Shown: positions 18,365 to 27,714 of the stretch, piece after piece
Layout: the number at the start of each line of letters is the position of its first letter
Numbering within the stretch: the stretch's first letter is position 1
Source: JADHLK01 sp038131695
GTDB lineage: Bacteria > Pseudomonadota > Alphaproteobacteria > Puniceispirillales > Puniceispirillaceae
Length of the DNA: 46,235 nt
Direction of reading: 5' to 3'
NCBI GenBank assembly: GCA_038131695.1
Contig: JAYPQA010000075.1
Location: 1 to 46,235 of the forward strand
Position numbers and translations under genes: made by a program
Notes under the pieces: generated by a model
Told to the model about the DNA's origin: nothing
Seen by the model: the letters and a program-made list of their open reading frames with translations, nothing else
Database searches by the model: none

Positions 18365-19304
18365 TAGAAAGAGACAGCAAGCTCAAGTTCAGTGGAAGCT
18401 ACTGTTGACAACGGAATCACCCCTTCTGGGTTGAAGTCTGTTACAGAAAGGTGTGCGGCCAGACCTGCACCGATGGTGTAGGACAGTGAACCAGCAGTTT
18501 CGTTGAACTCAGGTGCCACCAGCGAGGTCATCATCGACAGCCTTGGTCTGAGCGGCCAGAGACAGCACATCGCTAATCTTGTAGGTGATAGCGATACCTG
18601 TTGCTTGAGTAGTCAGCAGTGGTTGTTGCACCCGCTATTGATCTCTTTGGTGTTCTGAGCCAGAGTGATGCCCAGATCGCCAGAAGTGATCTTCACACCC
18701 AGTGAAGTGGCTATGTTGCCATCTGCACCTGATGTCAGGTTGAGTCAGAAGCAGCATACTGCAGAGTGATACCTGCACCCGCAGCTGTGGTTGAGTAAGA
18801 CACACCATAGGACAGTGAGTCATCACCAGTTGTGCCGCCATCAGACTGACCAATGGCGGAGATGAAACCGGACCAAAGTGGACTTCAGGAAACATCGCCA
18901 CCGACAACGGCTTCGTTACCGTTGTAAGTAATAGTGTTTCCGCCGTAATCCTCATCAGCAACCGGGTCTCGCAGAAGTTGCGAAGGTAACGCCGTCGCCA
19001 TCGTCTGAGTCAGACATATAAGCTTCCAGCCGTCACCAGACAGTGACAGGTTTTCGGTATTGTCAGACACTCGATGTTGGTTGACCAGGTCAGACCGTTG
19101 GAATCGGTCGTCGCAGATGCGGTAACATCCACCTCTGCAGAAGTTGCCATGGTTGAGTTGTTTTGCACCATTTGGATCAGACTGGCTTGTCGACCAGCTG
19201 GTGAAGTTGAACATGGTCTTACCTGAGAGAGTGACATCAGCTGAAGCAGCAGACACACCACCCAGAGCAACCAATGCAGTCGTAGCAAGAAAGCATCTAC
19301 GCAT
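18365..19304 (-). pseudogene. Outer-membrane porin, frame broken repeatedly
   Basis: General diffusion porin of the Gram-negative porin family. The intact N-terminus MRRCFLATTALVALGGVSAA is a signal peptide cleaved near SADVTLSGKTMFNF, the usual first beta strand. A Gly/Thr/Ser-rich barrel follows in pieces of different frames: EVDVTASATTDSNGLTWSTN, NTENLSLSGDGWKL and DYGGNTITYNGNEAVVGGD. The terminal LSTVASTELELAVSF ends in the Phe needed for barrel insertion. At least five indels are needed to join them. AGGAGAAAATC before the ATG is a strong ribosome site, and a hairpin terminator follows the stop. Codon usage is plainer and the GC content lower than in the neighbours, as for highly expressed porins. 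Confidence 0.78.
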
Positions 19305-19625
19305 GATTTTCTCCTAAGATTGAACCTGAAACCAGAATTGGCTTCCTCTCCAATTTATTAATTTTTCGTTAATCATCAATTTCTCACTTTAGAATTTATT
19401 AATATTTGGAAACGGCCCCGGTGATATTTTTTGCAACAGATTGCCCAAATCGGTGTGCTTTTCAGAGAAAACAGGCCGTCAAACAGGGCAGCAAGGAAGA
19501 ATGCTTCCCTGTTCAGGCAGCCTGCCGGCTTGCACTCCCTGTCTGGCTGGGGCAAAAATGTCACAGAAAGCCTCAGGGCAAGGGCCTATGCCTGACCGGA
19601 CCACAAACAAAAAGGGCCTGCAATC
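19305..19625. promoter_or_regulatory. Intergenic promoter region between porin and yggS
   Basis: This 321-bp gap separates divergently transcribed porin and yggS. The porin side (19320-19410) is strongly AT-rich and contains a full CtrA-type site listed separately. The yggS side shows no clear sigma-70 boxes and no recognisable gene. Confidence 0.5.
19358..19372. promoter_or_regulatory. ctrA box: CtrA-type binding motif TTAA-N7-TTAA upstream of porin
   Basis: TTAA at 19358-19361 and TTAA at 19369-19372 flank exactly seven bases (TTTTTCG), the full CtrA consensus of alphaproteobacteria. It lies 54 bp upstream of the porin ATG, in reach of the promoter. The surrounding AT-richness raises the chance of coincidence, and no ctrA gene lies in this window. 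Confidence 0.45.
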
Positions 19626-20297
19626 ATGTCAGCCAGCGATAATTTGGCCGCTATAACCGGTGAAATAGAGGCAGCCTGCTCAGCTGCCGGGCGCCCTGCC
19701 GGGTCTGTGCAGCTGGTGGCGGTCTCCAAACAGCAGCCGGAGGCGCGAATCACCGCCATGCTGGAGGCTGGCCAGCGGATTTATGGCGAGAACCGGGTGC
19801 AAGAAGCCCGCCAGCGCTGGGCCGGGCGGCGCGGCGACTGGCCGGATTTGCGCTTGCATCTGATCGGGCCGCTGCAATCCAACAAGGCGGCTGAGGCGGT
19901 GGCACTGTTTGATGTTATTGAAACAGTGGACAGGCCGAAAATCGCCGCCGCGCTGGCAGCCGAAATGGCTCGCCAGAACCGGCCCCTGCCCTGTCTTATT
20001 CAGGTCAATACCGGCGAGGAGCCCCAGAAATCAGGCATTTTGCCAGAGGAACTGGCCAGTTTTTATGATTATTGCACGGCCGAGGCGGGCTTGCAGATTA
20101 CCGGCCTGATGTGCATACCGCCAGCTGCGGAGGAGCCAGCCATGCATTTCGCCCTGCTTGCCAGGCTGGCGGCTGATCTGGGTCTGGCTGATCTGTCCAT
20201 GGGGATGAGCACCGATTATGCGGAGGCGATTCGCTTTGGGGCGACATCGGTGCGGGTCGGCTCGGCCCTGTTTGGCCCGCGCCCGCCGCGCCCCTAG
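19626..20297 (+). CDS. yggS: YggS/PLPBP family pyridoxal-5'-phosphate homeostasis protein
   Basis: Single-domain PLP-binding protein of the alanine racemase fold that balances vitamin B6 and affects amino-acid pools. The 223-aa protein has LVAVSKQQPEARITAMLEAG, in which the Lys of AVSK binds PLP. IYGENRVQEA, LHLIGPLQSNKA, CLIQVNTGEEPQKSGI and LSMGMSTDYAEAIRFGATSV, with the phosphate-binding RFGATSVRVGSALFG, complete the family pattern. The frame is intact and of family length. It stands alone between the porin and ribA, convergent with ribA across 33 bp. Confidence 0.94.
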   Translation: MSASDNLAAITGEIEAACSAAGRPAGSVQLVAVSKQQPEARITAMLEAGQRIYGENRVQEARQRWAGRRGDWPDLRLHLIGPLQSNKAAEAVALFDVIETVDRPKIAAALAAEMARQNRPLPCLIQVNTGEEPQKSGILPEELASFYDYCTAEAGLQITGLMCIPPAAEEPAMHFALLARLAADLGLADLSMGMSTDYAEAIRFGATSVRVGSALFGPRPPRP

Positions 20298-20330
20298 CAG
20301 ACCGGCTGTCCGTGTCCCTGCCGCGGCCGG

Positions 20331-21560
20331 TCAGTCTGCCGCGCCGTCCTGATTATCCAGCAAATGGCCGGTGCGCGCCCGCTTGGTATCCATATAGCGT
20401 TCATTATGGGCATTGGTTGGCAGGATCAAAGGCACTCTTTTGGTCACGGTCAGCCCGTGCTGTTCCAGCTGGGTGATTTTATCGGGGTTATTGGTCAGCA
20501 GCTGCATTTTTTTTACCCCCAGCAGGGCCAGCATCTGGGCGGCCGGGGCAAACAGGCGCTGATCGGTTTCAAAACCCAGCCGGTGATTGGCTTCTACCGT
20601 GTCCAGCCCGGCCTCTTGCAGCGCATAGCTGCGCATTTTGTTCAGCAAGCCTATATCGCGCCCTTCCTGAGCCAGATAGATGAGGATACCGCCTCCCGCC
20701 TCTGCCATGCGGGCCAGCGCGGTTTGCAGCTGCGGCCCGCAATCACATTTCAAGGATCCCAGAACATCGCCGGTCAGGCATTGCGAATGCAGCCGCACCA
20801 GAGGTTCGGCCTCTTCTGCACCGCGCCCGATCAGAACCGCGAAATGCTCCTCGCGCTGGCCGGGGGCCCGGAACATCACCATCTGGGCATCTTCTGCCAC
20901 GACCAGCGGCAATTTGACCCTTGTGGTGATCACCATATCCGGCTTGTGATCTTTCAGCTCAGCCAGCTCGCGCGCTTCCAGAACCGGCAGCTGCCAGCGG
21001 TTGGCCAGGCTGATCTGGGCGGCCCGATCTACCAGCCCGGTTCGGCAGATCAGCGCGGCGGGCAATAATTTGGCCAGCCGCATCAGCTGGCACGCCAAAT
21101 CCGGCAAGCTGGCGCTGCGCTCAGCCAACAGGCCGCCCGGCTCTGGCAACAAGGCCCCATCACCCATGACCAGCCCGACTATTTGCTCAGCTGCCAAGCC
21201 GCCTGCGGGCAGGCTGAAGACCGGGCGATCTTTTGGCACCGGGCGGCCAAAGCTCTCCAGATGGCGGGCAGTCAGGCACAAAACAGGCTGCGCGCGGGCC
21301 ATGGCGATCAGCTGTTCGGTGGCCAGATCGGCAAATTCAGCCCCGATACATAACGCTGCCCGGCCCTGCTGGTCGCGGATCATCACCGCCCCGCCCCGCC
21401 GCAGCGCGGTGCTGGCCTGATCCAGTTTCAGAACAGTGGAATTTCTGCTGTCGGAAATCGTGCCGTGCATGGCTTGTGTCCTGCTGTGCCGGCCGGGAAA
21501 ATTCATGGCCGGAAAATTAAAATGGTTCAGTGCTTGCCAAGCTCTTGTTGCCAGGCTCAT
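20331..21560 (-). CDS. ribA: GTP cyclohydrolase II with N-terminal RibB-like domain
   Basis: First step of riboflavin synthesis, converting GTP to a diaminopyrimidine. The C-terminal 200 residues carry the zinc site in LHSQCLTGDVLGSLKCDCGP (three Cys), the GTP-binding IYLAQEGRDIGLLNKMRSYA, HRLGFETDQR and LLTNNPDKITQLEQHGL. The N-terminal half begins VLKLDQASTALRRGGAVMIR, resembling the opening of dihydroxybutanone-phosphate synthase. It lacks most RibB acidic residues, so it is likely a non-catalytic relative, a layout seen in alphaproteobacteria. The frame opens at 21560. A start near MHGTISDSRNS (about 21470) is also plausible. The frame is intact. Confidence 0.92.
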   Translation of the reverse strand: MSLATRAWQALNHFNFPAMNFPGRHSRTQAMHGTISDSRNSTVLKLDQASTALRRGGAVMIRDQQGRAALCIGAEFADLATEQLIAMARAQPVLCLTARHLESFGRPVPKDRPVFSLPAGGLAAEQIVGLVMGDGALLPEPGGLLAERSASLPDLACQLMRLAKLLPAALICRTGLVDRAAQISLANRWQLPVLEARELAELKDHKPDMVITTRVKLPLVVAEDAQMVMFRAPGQREEHFAVLIGRGAEEAEPLVRLHSQCLTGDVLGSLKCDCGPQLQTALARMAEAGGGILIYLAQEGRDIGLLNKMRSYALQEAGLDTVEANHRLGFETDQRLFAPAAQMLALLGVKKMQLLTNNPDKITQLEQHGLTVTKRVPLILPTNAHNERYMDTKRARTGHLLDNQDGAAD

Positions 21561-21645
21561 AGTCTTTTATCCTAAAACCGCCCGGTCAAGCAATGCAGGA
21601 AGCAAGCTGATACAGCGGCAGGCGAATGGAAATGAGGGGGTGGCA

Positions 21646-22330
21646 ATGCTGTCACAGGCCAGATTGCTGGTGGTTGATGATGATGACCATCTGCGTGCTG
21701 TCTTGCTGGATCAGCTAGAAACGCGAGGGGTTGGGTTCCTGGCCGAATGTGACCGAACCGAGACGGTTCCGGAAACTGTCACCAGCTTTCGCCTTGGATT
21801 TGATCCTGCTGGATGTCCAGCTGCCCGATGGCAGCGGTGATAGGTCTGTGCCCAGCTGCGCGCGGCCGGCTTTACCCGCCCCATCTTGATGCTGACAGGC
21901 CAGAATGAAGAAGCCCCGTGTGATAGAGGGCTGGAATCCGGGGCCAATGACTATATCGCAAAGCCGATGCGGATGGGTGAGTTGCTGGCCCGCATCCGAA
22001 CCCATCTGAAAACCTTTCAAGCTTCAGATGCGGTGCGCTTTACCCTTGTCGGGCTGGATTTTATCCCGGCCAACCGCACGCTGAGCCAGCAAGATGGCGG
22101 GCAAAAAGCGGTTCTGACGGAAAGGAAACGATGATTTTGAAAAATCTGGTGCGCGCCTGGCCAGAGGAATCGACAAGACAGAATTGCTGTCTGAGGTCTG
22201 GGGCTATCAGTCCGGCCTGTCCACCCATACGCTGGAAACCCATATTTACCGGCTGCGCCAGAAGATCGCCCGGCTGACCGACCTGCCGGTGATCCGCACG
22301 ACGGGCAATGGCTATTGTCTGGAAAAATAG
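21646..22330 (+). pseudogene. OmpR/PhoB-type response regulator, frame broken several times
   Basis: Two-component transcription regulator. The ATG at 21646 follows GAGGGGGTGG. The receiver domain opens ARLLVVDDDDHLRAVLLDQL, with its acidic pocket. The phosphorylation site LLDVQLPDGSG lies near 21810 in another frame, and MLTGQNEEA, GLESGANDYIAKPMRMGELL (with the conserved Lys) follows in a third. The winged-helix DNA-binding domain appears as LLSEVWGYQSGLSTHTLETH, IYRLRQKIARL and VIRTTGNGYCLEK, ending at the TAG at 22328. About five indels separate these parts. No histidine kinase is adjacent. The target genes are unknown. The His-rich protein encoded next door on the other strand may or may not be related. 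Confidence 0.8.
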
Positions 22331-22348
22331 GGCCGGTTCGGGTTGGGC

Positions 22349-22992
22349 CTAGGAGGACGGGCCCATCATGCGTTCATGCACGGCGGCCATCCCGCGTGCG
22401 GCCATATCGCTGACCTCGCCAGCGTGTTTTTGCAACAGAGCAACCACCTGTGGATTGGATGAGGTTTGCAGCACGCTGATGCCCAGCTCGGTTACCTCAA
22501 TCTCAGTCTCTATTTCACGGTGATAGTCAAATAGCGCGTCCAGCGTAGGGGATTGGATAATCACCTCTGGGTTGCGGCCTTCTTCGAGGCGCGTGACCAT
22601 CATTGAGACATGGGAAATAATTGCATCCCGCAGCTCTTCATCTTTCCCTCTGTCGTGGTTCTTATTCCATTCGGCAGGGTTTCTACAGACCGTGTTATGC
22701 CTTGATGCTGCTGAAAAATTTTGCGCAGATCACGCTCTTCAATTTCCAGCGTATCCTTTCCCCGCAAGCCCGGCATATTGGCCTCATCATGTTGATGCGC
22801 GCCGCGGCCAGAATGTGCCATATTGGACTCTGCTTTATGAGACGCTGCGTGATCACTGCCATGATGGCGCTGATGCATGGCCTGATAGGAATCCGGCCCC
22901 TGATGCTGGCGAATCAAAAAACTGCCGGCCACCGCGGCACCAAACACCAAGCCCAAACCCGCGAGCGTGAGAAGGAGCGTTTTTCTGTTCAT
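22349..22992 (-). pseudogene. Unrecognised membrane-anchored His/Met-rich protein, one frame break
   Basis: I do not recognise a family. The start at 22992 gives MNRKTLLLTLAGLGLVFGAA, an N-terminal membrane anchor or uncleaved signal, then a segment of about 45 residues with ten or more His and several Met (HQRHHGSDHAASHKAESNM, RGAHQHDEANM), suggestive of metal binding outside the membrane. An acidic helical region LEIEERDLRKIFQQHQGI follows. A one-base deletion near 22640 makes the frame stop at 22600. Restoring it joins EGKDEELRDAIISHVSMM to VTRLEEGRNPEVIIQSPTLD and the tail ending AAVHERMMGPSS at 22349. The full protein is about 214 aa. It may be a periplasmic metal- or stress-related protein, but that is inference. 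Confidence 0.65.
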
Positions 22993-23035
22993 GAATCACT
23001 ACCGTTTTTGGTCAGCAGAACTCTGACGGTGAAGA

Positions 23036-23109
23036 TGGCTGGGGCGGTAGGATTCAGACCTACGATACTGATACCAAAACCGCTGCCTTACCACTTGGCT
23101 ACGCTCCCA
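23036..23109 (-). tRNA. tRNA-Gln(UUG)-like gene, structurally irregular
   Basis: The minus strand reads as a tRNA-Gln with encoded CCA (23036-23038) and acceptor 3' strand CGCCCCA plus discriminator G. The D-arm GCCAAGTGGTAAGGC and an anticodon region holding TTG are present. Irregularities: the 5' acceptor strand is TGGGAGCG where TGGGGCG is needed; the anticodon loop has one T fewer than usual; the 3' side of the anticodon stem (ATCAG) does not pair with GCGGT; and the T-loop reads TCTGAATC instead of TTCGAATC. It may be a tRNA pseudogene or contain sequence errors. It lies between the His-rich protein gene and ispE. Confidence 0.7.
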
Positions 23110-23215
23110 GCAACCGGCCCCGGCGAACCCATCGCCCGGAGACTGTCAAATTGCGGGCACTGTAACCATCCGGGCGGGCTTGATCAATCAAAAAATAGCG
23201 GCCCAAAACCGTCGC

Positions 23216-24146
23216 TCACCAGCTGGCCCCATCAGCTGCCCCCGCGGACCCTGCAGGGCACGGCTGCGGCAACGCGCCAGGGCCGCGGCCGGTCAAATCA
23301 GCGGCCATCTGCTCTGCTGCAGATTGGCTGGCCATCAGGGCAAAACAGCTGCTGCCGGACCCGCTCATCGCAGCGCCCAGAAAATCGCCCCGGCGCGCCT
23401 GCCAGTCTCCTCCAGCACCTCCAGAAGATCAGCAATGCCGGGATGCAGCTTTTTGGCCGGCCCGGTCAAATCATTGCCCAGCTGCAGCAAAAACGGCCAG
23501 TCACCCTGTTGCAGGGCCGCCAGCCAAACCGCCTCATCCAGCGGCTGGCTCGGTTTGCCGCCTCGGACCAGGCCGCAAAGACCGGGCCGGTCGGAACCGA
23601 TATACCGGCATTGGCCAGCACCGCAAAGGGCAGCCTCTGCGGCGCGGCCAGCTCTGTTATCTGCGTGCCGATGCCGGTGATATGTAGCCAGCCGCCAGCC
23701 AGACAGGCCGGCACATCCGCGCCCAGCCCGGCGGCCAGCCGGGCTAGCTGATCCGGCGGGAGGGGCTGATCAAAAAAGTCGGGCAGGAAACGCAGTAAGG
23801 CCGCCGCATCAGCTGAGCCGCCACCCAGCCCGCCGCCAGTTGGCAGGTTTTTTTCAAGCCGCACCGCCAGCGGCGGGATAGCGCATCCTGCTTCGCGCAA
23901 TGCCTGCAAGGCTGCCGTGATGAGCCCGGCCCCGCCTGCTTCCTCCAGCGCGTCGGCCAGCGGCCCGCCCAGCTCAAGCCGGTCTTCCCCAACTGGTGCA
24001 GAGTCTGGTACACATTCCAGATAATCACCATAATCAGCAAAACAAACCAGTGAGGACAGATCATGCAGCCCGTCCGGGCGGCGGCCTGTTATCTTCAGGA
24101 ACAGGTTGATTTTGGCAGCTGCCAATAGCCGCGGCGGCGCGGTCAT
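23216..24146 (-). pseudogene. ispE: 4-diphosphocytidyl-2-C-methyl-D-erythritol kinase, C-terminal frame breaks
   Basis: GHMP-family kinase of the non-mevalonate isoprenoid pathway. The intact first 195 residues hold AAAKINLFLKITGRRPDGLH with the catalytic Lys, and the ATP-binding PTGGGLGGGSADAAALLRFL. ADVPACLAGGWLHITGIGTQ follows. Near 23560 the frame shifts and stops at 23466. The expected continuation LDEAVWLAALQQGDWPFLLQ and NDLTGPAKKLHPGIADLLEV is in a second frame, and MSGSGSSCFALMASQSAAEQ, the third GHMP motif, is in yet another after a break near 23400. The intended stop is at 23216. Its start overlaps the stop of the TPR lipoprotein gene by 4 nt. The enzyme is essential where this pathway is the only one, so true inactivation is doubtful. 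Confidence 0.85.
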
Positions 24147-25903
24147 TCTGTCGGCTCCAAACCGTTCGCCAGCTTTTCTGCGATCAGCTCATCCAGCTCC
24201 GGCTCCGGCTCCAGATCGCGTGCCAGCTGCCATTTGAAGCGCGCTTCGAGAGGGCGGCCCAGCTGCCAATAGACATCCCCCAGATGATCGGTAATCACCG
24301 CATCGCCCGGATCCAGGCGATGCGCCTTTTCCAGCCAGGCCACCGCCTTGTTGAAATCGCCCAGCCGATAGAAGACCCAGCCCAGCGAATCTGCAAAAGC
24401 CCCGGAGTCTGGCCGCAATTCAACGGCCTTTTCAATCAGCCCGATAGCAGCCTCCAAATTGCGGTTTTCATCCGCCCACCAATAGCCAAGATAATTCAGC
24501 GCCCAGGCATCTTGCGGGTTCATCTCAATCGCCTTTTTCAGCGCCGCCTCGGCCTTTCTGTCGGCCCCGGTTTGCTCATAGCAGACGCCCAGATTGCGCC
24601 ACAGCCCGGCCGTGTCATCCCCCAGCGCGCGCGCCGCTTCATAGGCGGTGATGGCCTGTCCAAATTCAGACCGGTAGCGGTAATGATCGCCCAGCAAATA
24701 GGGCAGGCGGCTATTTTCCGGCTGCCGGTCCATGCGCTCTTTTATCATCTGCTCAGCCAGCTGCCAGTCAGCTGCCTGATGCAGCTGGTCGATCTGCAGC
24801 ATAAAGCCGGGCTGGGCCCAGCCGCTGGCCGGATTGATGCCTGCCAGCTGGGCCGCAGATCGCGCTGTGTCCTCCAGACTGTCCAGCAGCTGGCCCAGCA
24901 CAAAATAGCTCGCTGAATTGTCCGGGTCCATATATTGCACCAGATAGGCCCGCAACAGGAGCAGCTGCCGGTTCTCCTGCCTCTGCCAGAACCAGGTCAG
25001 GTCCAGAATGGCTGCGGCCAGTGCCTGGCCTGCCTGCGGGGCGGCGGCATTTTCCAGCTGGCCTGTCTCCAGCAGCTGCCTCAGCCGCGCCCGGTTAAAA
25101 GAAGCAGACAAGCCCTCCACCAGCTGGCCTGCTGCTGCTGGCTCTGCCATCCGCCAGAGGGCCCCGGCCAGCTGCAGGGTCAGGCGGGCCGGCAGGCCGG
25201 GCTGTCCGGCCAGCTCCAGCGCGGCCCGGCGCGCCGCTTCGCTCTGGCCCGCCCATTCCAGAGCCAGCATCAGATGCAGCTGCATAAAGGCCGGGTCTGC
25301 CTCCTCCTGCCGGGTGATAAAATCAGCCAGCTTTTCCAGCTCGGCCAGCCCGGCCTCTGCTCGCCCGGTCGCCAGCAAGGCCCAGCCGGTCATCAGCTGG
25401 GCCAGCGGCCTGCTGCTGTCAAACTGGCGCAGATTTTCGGCCAGTGCGACCACCGCTTGCCAGTCTGCCTCGCGCACCGCCATGGCGGCGGCTGGCTCGC
25501 TGGCCAGGGCGACGGCCAGACCGGCTGTCTCAATCCGGCTTGCGATCAGCGCCGCTTCCTCAATCTGGCCATTCTGATAAAAGGATAAAAAACTCTGTTG
25601 CAGCAGCGCCTCATTTTTCTGGTCAGCCGCCAGCGCGCGGGAAAAATAAGTCGCAGCTGCCTCCAGATCATTCAGCTGCAAGGCCTGGCGCGCAATCAGC
25701 CAGTTGGCGGCCAGCCCGTCCGGCCCGCCCGGCCCTGCGCCATATTCTGTGCTTGCCGCCTGGCTGAGTTCTGCCTTTGCCGCTGGCGGCCCGCTCTGGC
25801 AGCTGGCCAGCAAGCCGATACACAGCCCGGCCAGCAGGACAGGCCGGATGAGACCGGCTTGCCGCACAGGCTTCAGGCGGGCGCTGTCCTTGCTGTCTTG
25901 CAC
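24143..25903 (-). CDS. TPR-repeat lipoprotein
   Basis: A 586-aa protein with an N-terminal lipoprotein signal (LIRPVLLAGLCIGLLASC, Cys at the lipobox). It is followed by an Ala/Leu/Gln-rich array of helical hairpins. Clear tetratricopeptide repeats lie in the last third: AITAYEAARALGDDTAGLWR, AEAALKKAIEMNPQDAWALN, AIGLIEKAVELRPDSGAFAD and KAVAWLEKAHRLDPGDAVIT. Such proteins lie between ispE and etf-QO in many alphaproteobacteria and probably scaffold an envelope complex. No partner can be named. The frame is intact. Codon use is heavy in CAG and CTG. It ends in a short acidic tail overlapping the ispE start. Confidence 0.8.
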   Translation of the reverse strand: MQDSKDSARLKPVRQAGLIRPVLLAGLCIGLLASCQSGPPAAKAELSQAASTEYGAGPGGPDGLAANWLIARQALQLNDLEAAATYFSRALAADQKNEALLQQSFLSFYQNGQIEEAALIASRIETAGLAVALASEPAAAMAVREADWQAVVALAENLRQFDSSRPLAQLMTGWALLATGRAEAGLAELEKLADFITRQEEADPAFMQLHLMLALEWAGQSEAARRAALELAGQPGLPARLTLQLAGALWRMAEPAAAGQLVEGLSASFNRARLRQLLETGQLENAAAPQAGQALAAAILDLTWFWQRQENRQLLLLRAYLVQYMDPDNSASYFVLGQLLDSLEDTARSAAQLAGINPASGWAQPGFMLQIDQLHQAADWQLAEQMIKERMDRQPENSRLPYLLGDHYRYRSEFGQAITAYEAARALGDDTAGLWRNLGVCYEQTGADRKAEAALKKAIEMNPQDAWALNYLGYWWADENRNLEAAIGLIEKAVELRPDSGAFADSLGWVFYRLGDFNKAVAWLEKAHRLDPGDAVITDHLGDVYWQLGRPLEARFKWQLARDLEPEPELDELIAEKLANGLEPTE

Positions 25904-25918
25904 CCGTCCGGCCCCCTC

Positions 25919-27572
25919 TTACATATTTGGATAGTTTGGCCCGCCGCCCCCCTGCGGGGCCACCCAGTTGATATTCTGGCTGGGATCCTTAATATCACAG
26001 GTTTTGCAATGCACACAGTTCTGCGCGTTGATTTGCAGGCGCGGATTGCTACCATCTTCCTCGCGCACGATCTCATAGACCCCGGCCGGGCAATAGCGCT
26101 GCTCCGGCGCATCATAAAGCGCCAGATTATGTGCGATCGGCACGCTGTCATCTTTCAGCTGCAGATGGATCGGCTGATCCTCCTCATGATTGGTTCCGGA
26201 CAGATAGACAGACGAATTGCGATCAAAGCTGACCACCCCATCCGGCTTTGGATACTGGATGACCGGGGCCTCGCTGGCTTTTTTCAGACAGGCATGATCG
26301 GCATGATGATGGAAAGTCCAGGGGGCCTTGCCGCGCAAGATATAGGTATCCAGGGCAGAATAGGCCATGCCGAACCAAAAGCCGCGATTGAAGGCCGGGC
26401 GGATATTGCGGACCCGGTGCAACTCATCCCAGAGCCAGCTGGCCTGTAATTTTTCGGCATAGGCGACCGGTTCTGCGCGGTCTGCAGGGCCGTCCAGCAC
26501 CTCAAAAACCGCCTCTGCTGCCAGCATACCGGACTTCATCGCCGTATGGGTGCCCTTGATTTTGGGCACATTCAAAAACCCGGCCGTGCACCCCACCAGA
26601 CAGCCGCCCCCAAAGGTCAGCTTCGGCACGGATTGAAAGCCCCCCTCATTCAGCGCCCGCGCTCCGTAGGAAACCCGCCGCCCGCCTTCCAGCAGCGGCC
26701 GCACCGCCGGATGTGTCTTGAAACGCTGGAATTCCTCAAAAGGCGATAAATGCGGATTGCTGTAATCCAGCCCGATAACAAAGCCGATTGCCACCTGATT
26801 GCCATTCAGGTGATACAAAAACGAGCCACCATAAGTATCGGTGGAAAGCGGCCAGCCAACCGAATGCCAGACTGTGCCGGGCTTCGATTTTCCGGCTCAA
26901 TATCCCATAGCTCCTTGATTCGATTGCATAGGTCTGCGGGTCCTTGCCTTCTTGCAGGCCGAACCGCTCAAACAGCCCCTTGGTCAGATGCCCGCGGCAG
27001 CCCTCGGCGAAAATCACCTGCCTGCCCAGCAATTCGATCCCCGGCTCATACCCGTCTGTTGGCTGGCCATCGCGGCTAATGCCCATATCGCCGGTGGCGA
27101 CGCCGCGCACCGCCCCTGCCTCATCATACAGCACTTCAGCCGCCGCAAAGCCCGGATAGATTTCCACCCCCAGCGCCTCAGCCTGCTCGCCCAGCCAGCG
27201 ACAGAAATTGCCCAGCGAAATAATGTAATTGCCATGATTGTTCATCTGCGGCGGCGTTGGCGGGCGGGTCGCCCCGCTCGCGCTCAACATCATGAACCGA
27301 TCAGATTGCACAGGCGTGTCCAGCGGCGCACCGCGCTCTTTCCAGTCCGGCAGCAACTCATTGAGCGCGCGCGGCTCCAGCACCGCCCCGGACAGGATAT
27401 GGGCGCCGATCTCACTGCCCTTTTCCAGCAGGCAGACAGAAATATCGCGGCCCTGTTCAGCAGCCAGCTGTTTCAGCCTGATCGCAGCCGACAGGCCGGA
27501 CGGCCCGCCCCCGACAACCACCACATCATAATCCATGGATTCGCGTTCAGCCATTTCAATGCCCTTTATCAA
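25919..27572 (-). pseudogene. Electron transfer flavoprotein-ubiquinone oxidoreductase, two indels mid-gene
   Basis: Flavo-iron-sulphur enzyme that passes electrons from ETF (fatty-acid and amino-acid dehydrogenases) to ubiquinone. The N-terminal part opens MDYDVVVVGGGPSGLSAAIR (FAD site) and includes GAHILSGAVLEPRALNELLP. The C-terminal part has YHLNGNQVAIGFVIGLDYSN, CLVGCTAGFLNVPKIKGTHT and the [4Fe-4S] ligands in INAQNCVHCKTCDIKDP. Two one-base deletions between about 26880 and 26925 break the frame; restoring them gives KELWDIEPEKSKPGTVWHSV and GWPLSTDTYGGSF, exactly the family sequence. The rest is perfect, so the break is either very recent or an error. The reconstructed length, about 550 aa, is normal. 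Confidence 0.9.
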
Positions 27573-27714
27573 TCCTGTGCCCGGCCCGGAACCCCGGCCT
27601 GTATCTTTGCAAAAAAGCCGGTTTTTCCAGAAGAGGACAAAACAGAGTTCAGTTCATCCGCCTATCATGTCATTATAGGGTTCATGCAGCGCAGAATGCC
27701 AGAAGGAAAGTGAT

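Noticed and set aside
18365..19304. The porin fragments as several small secreted proteins
   Set aside because: The pieces join in order into one porin with a single signal peptide and a terminal Phe; separately they lack starts and ribosome sites.
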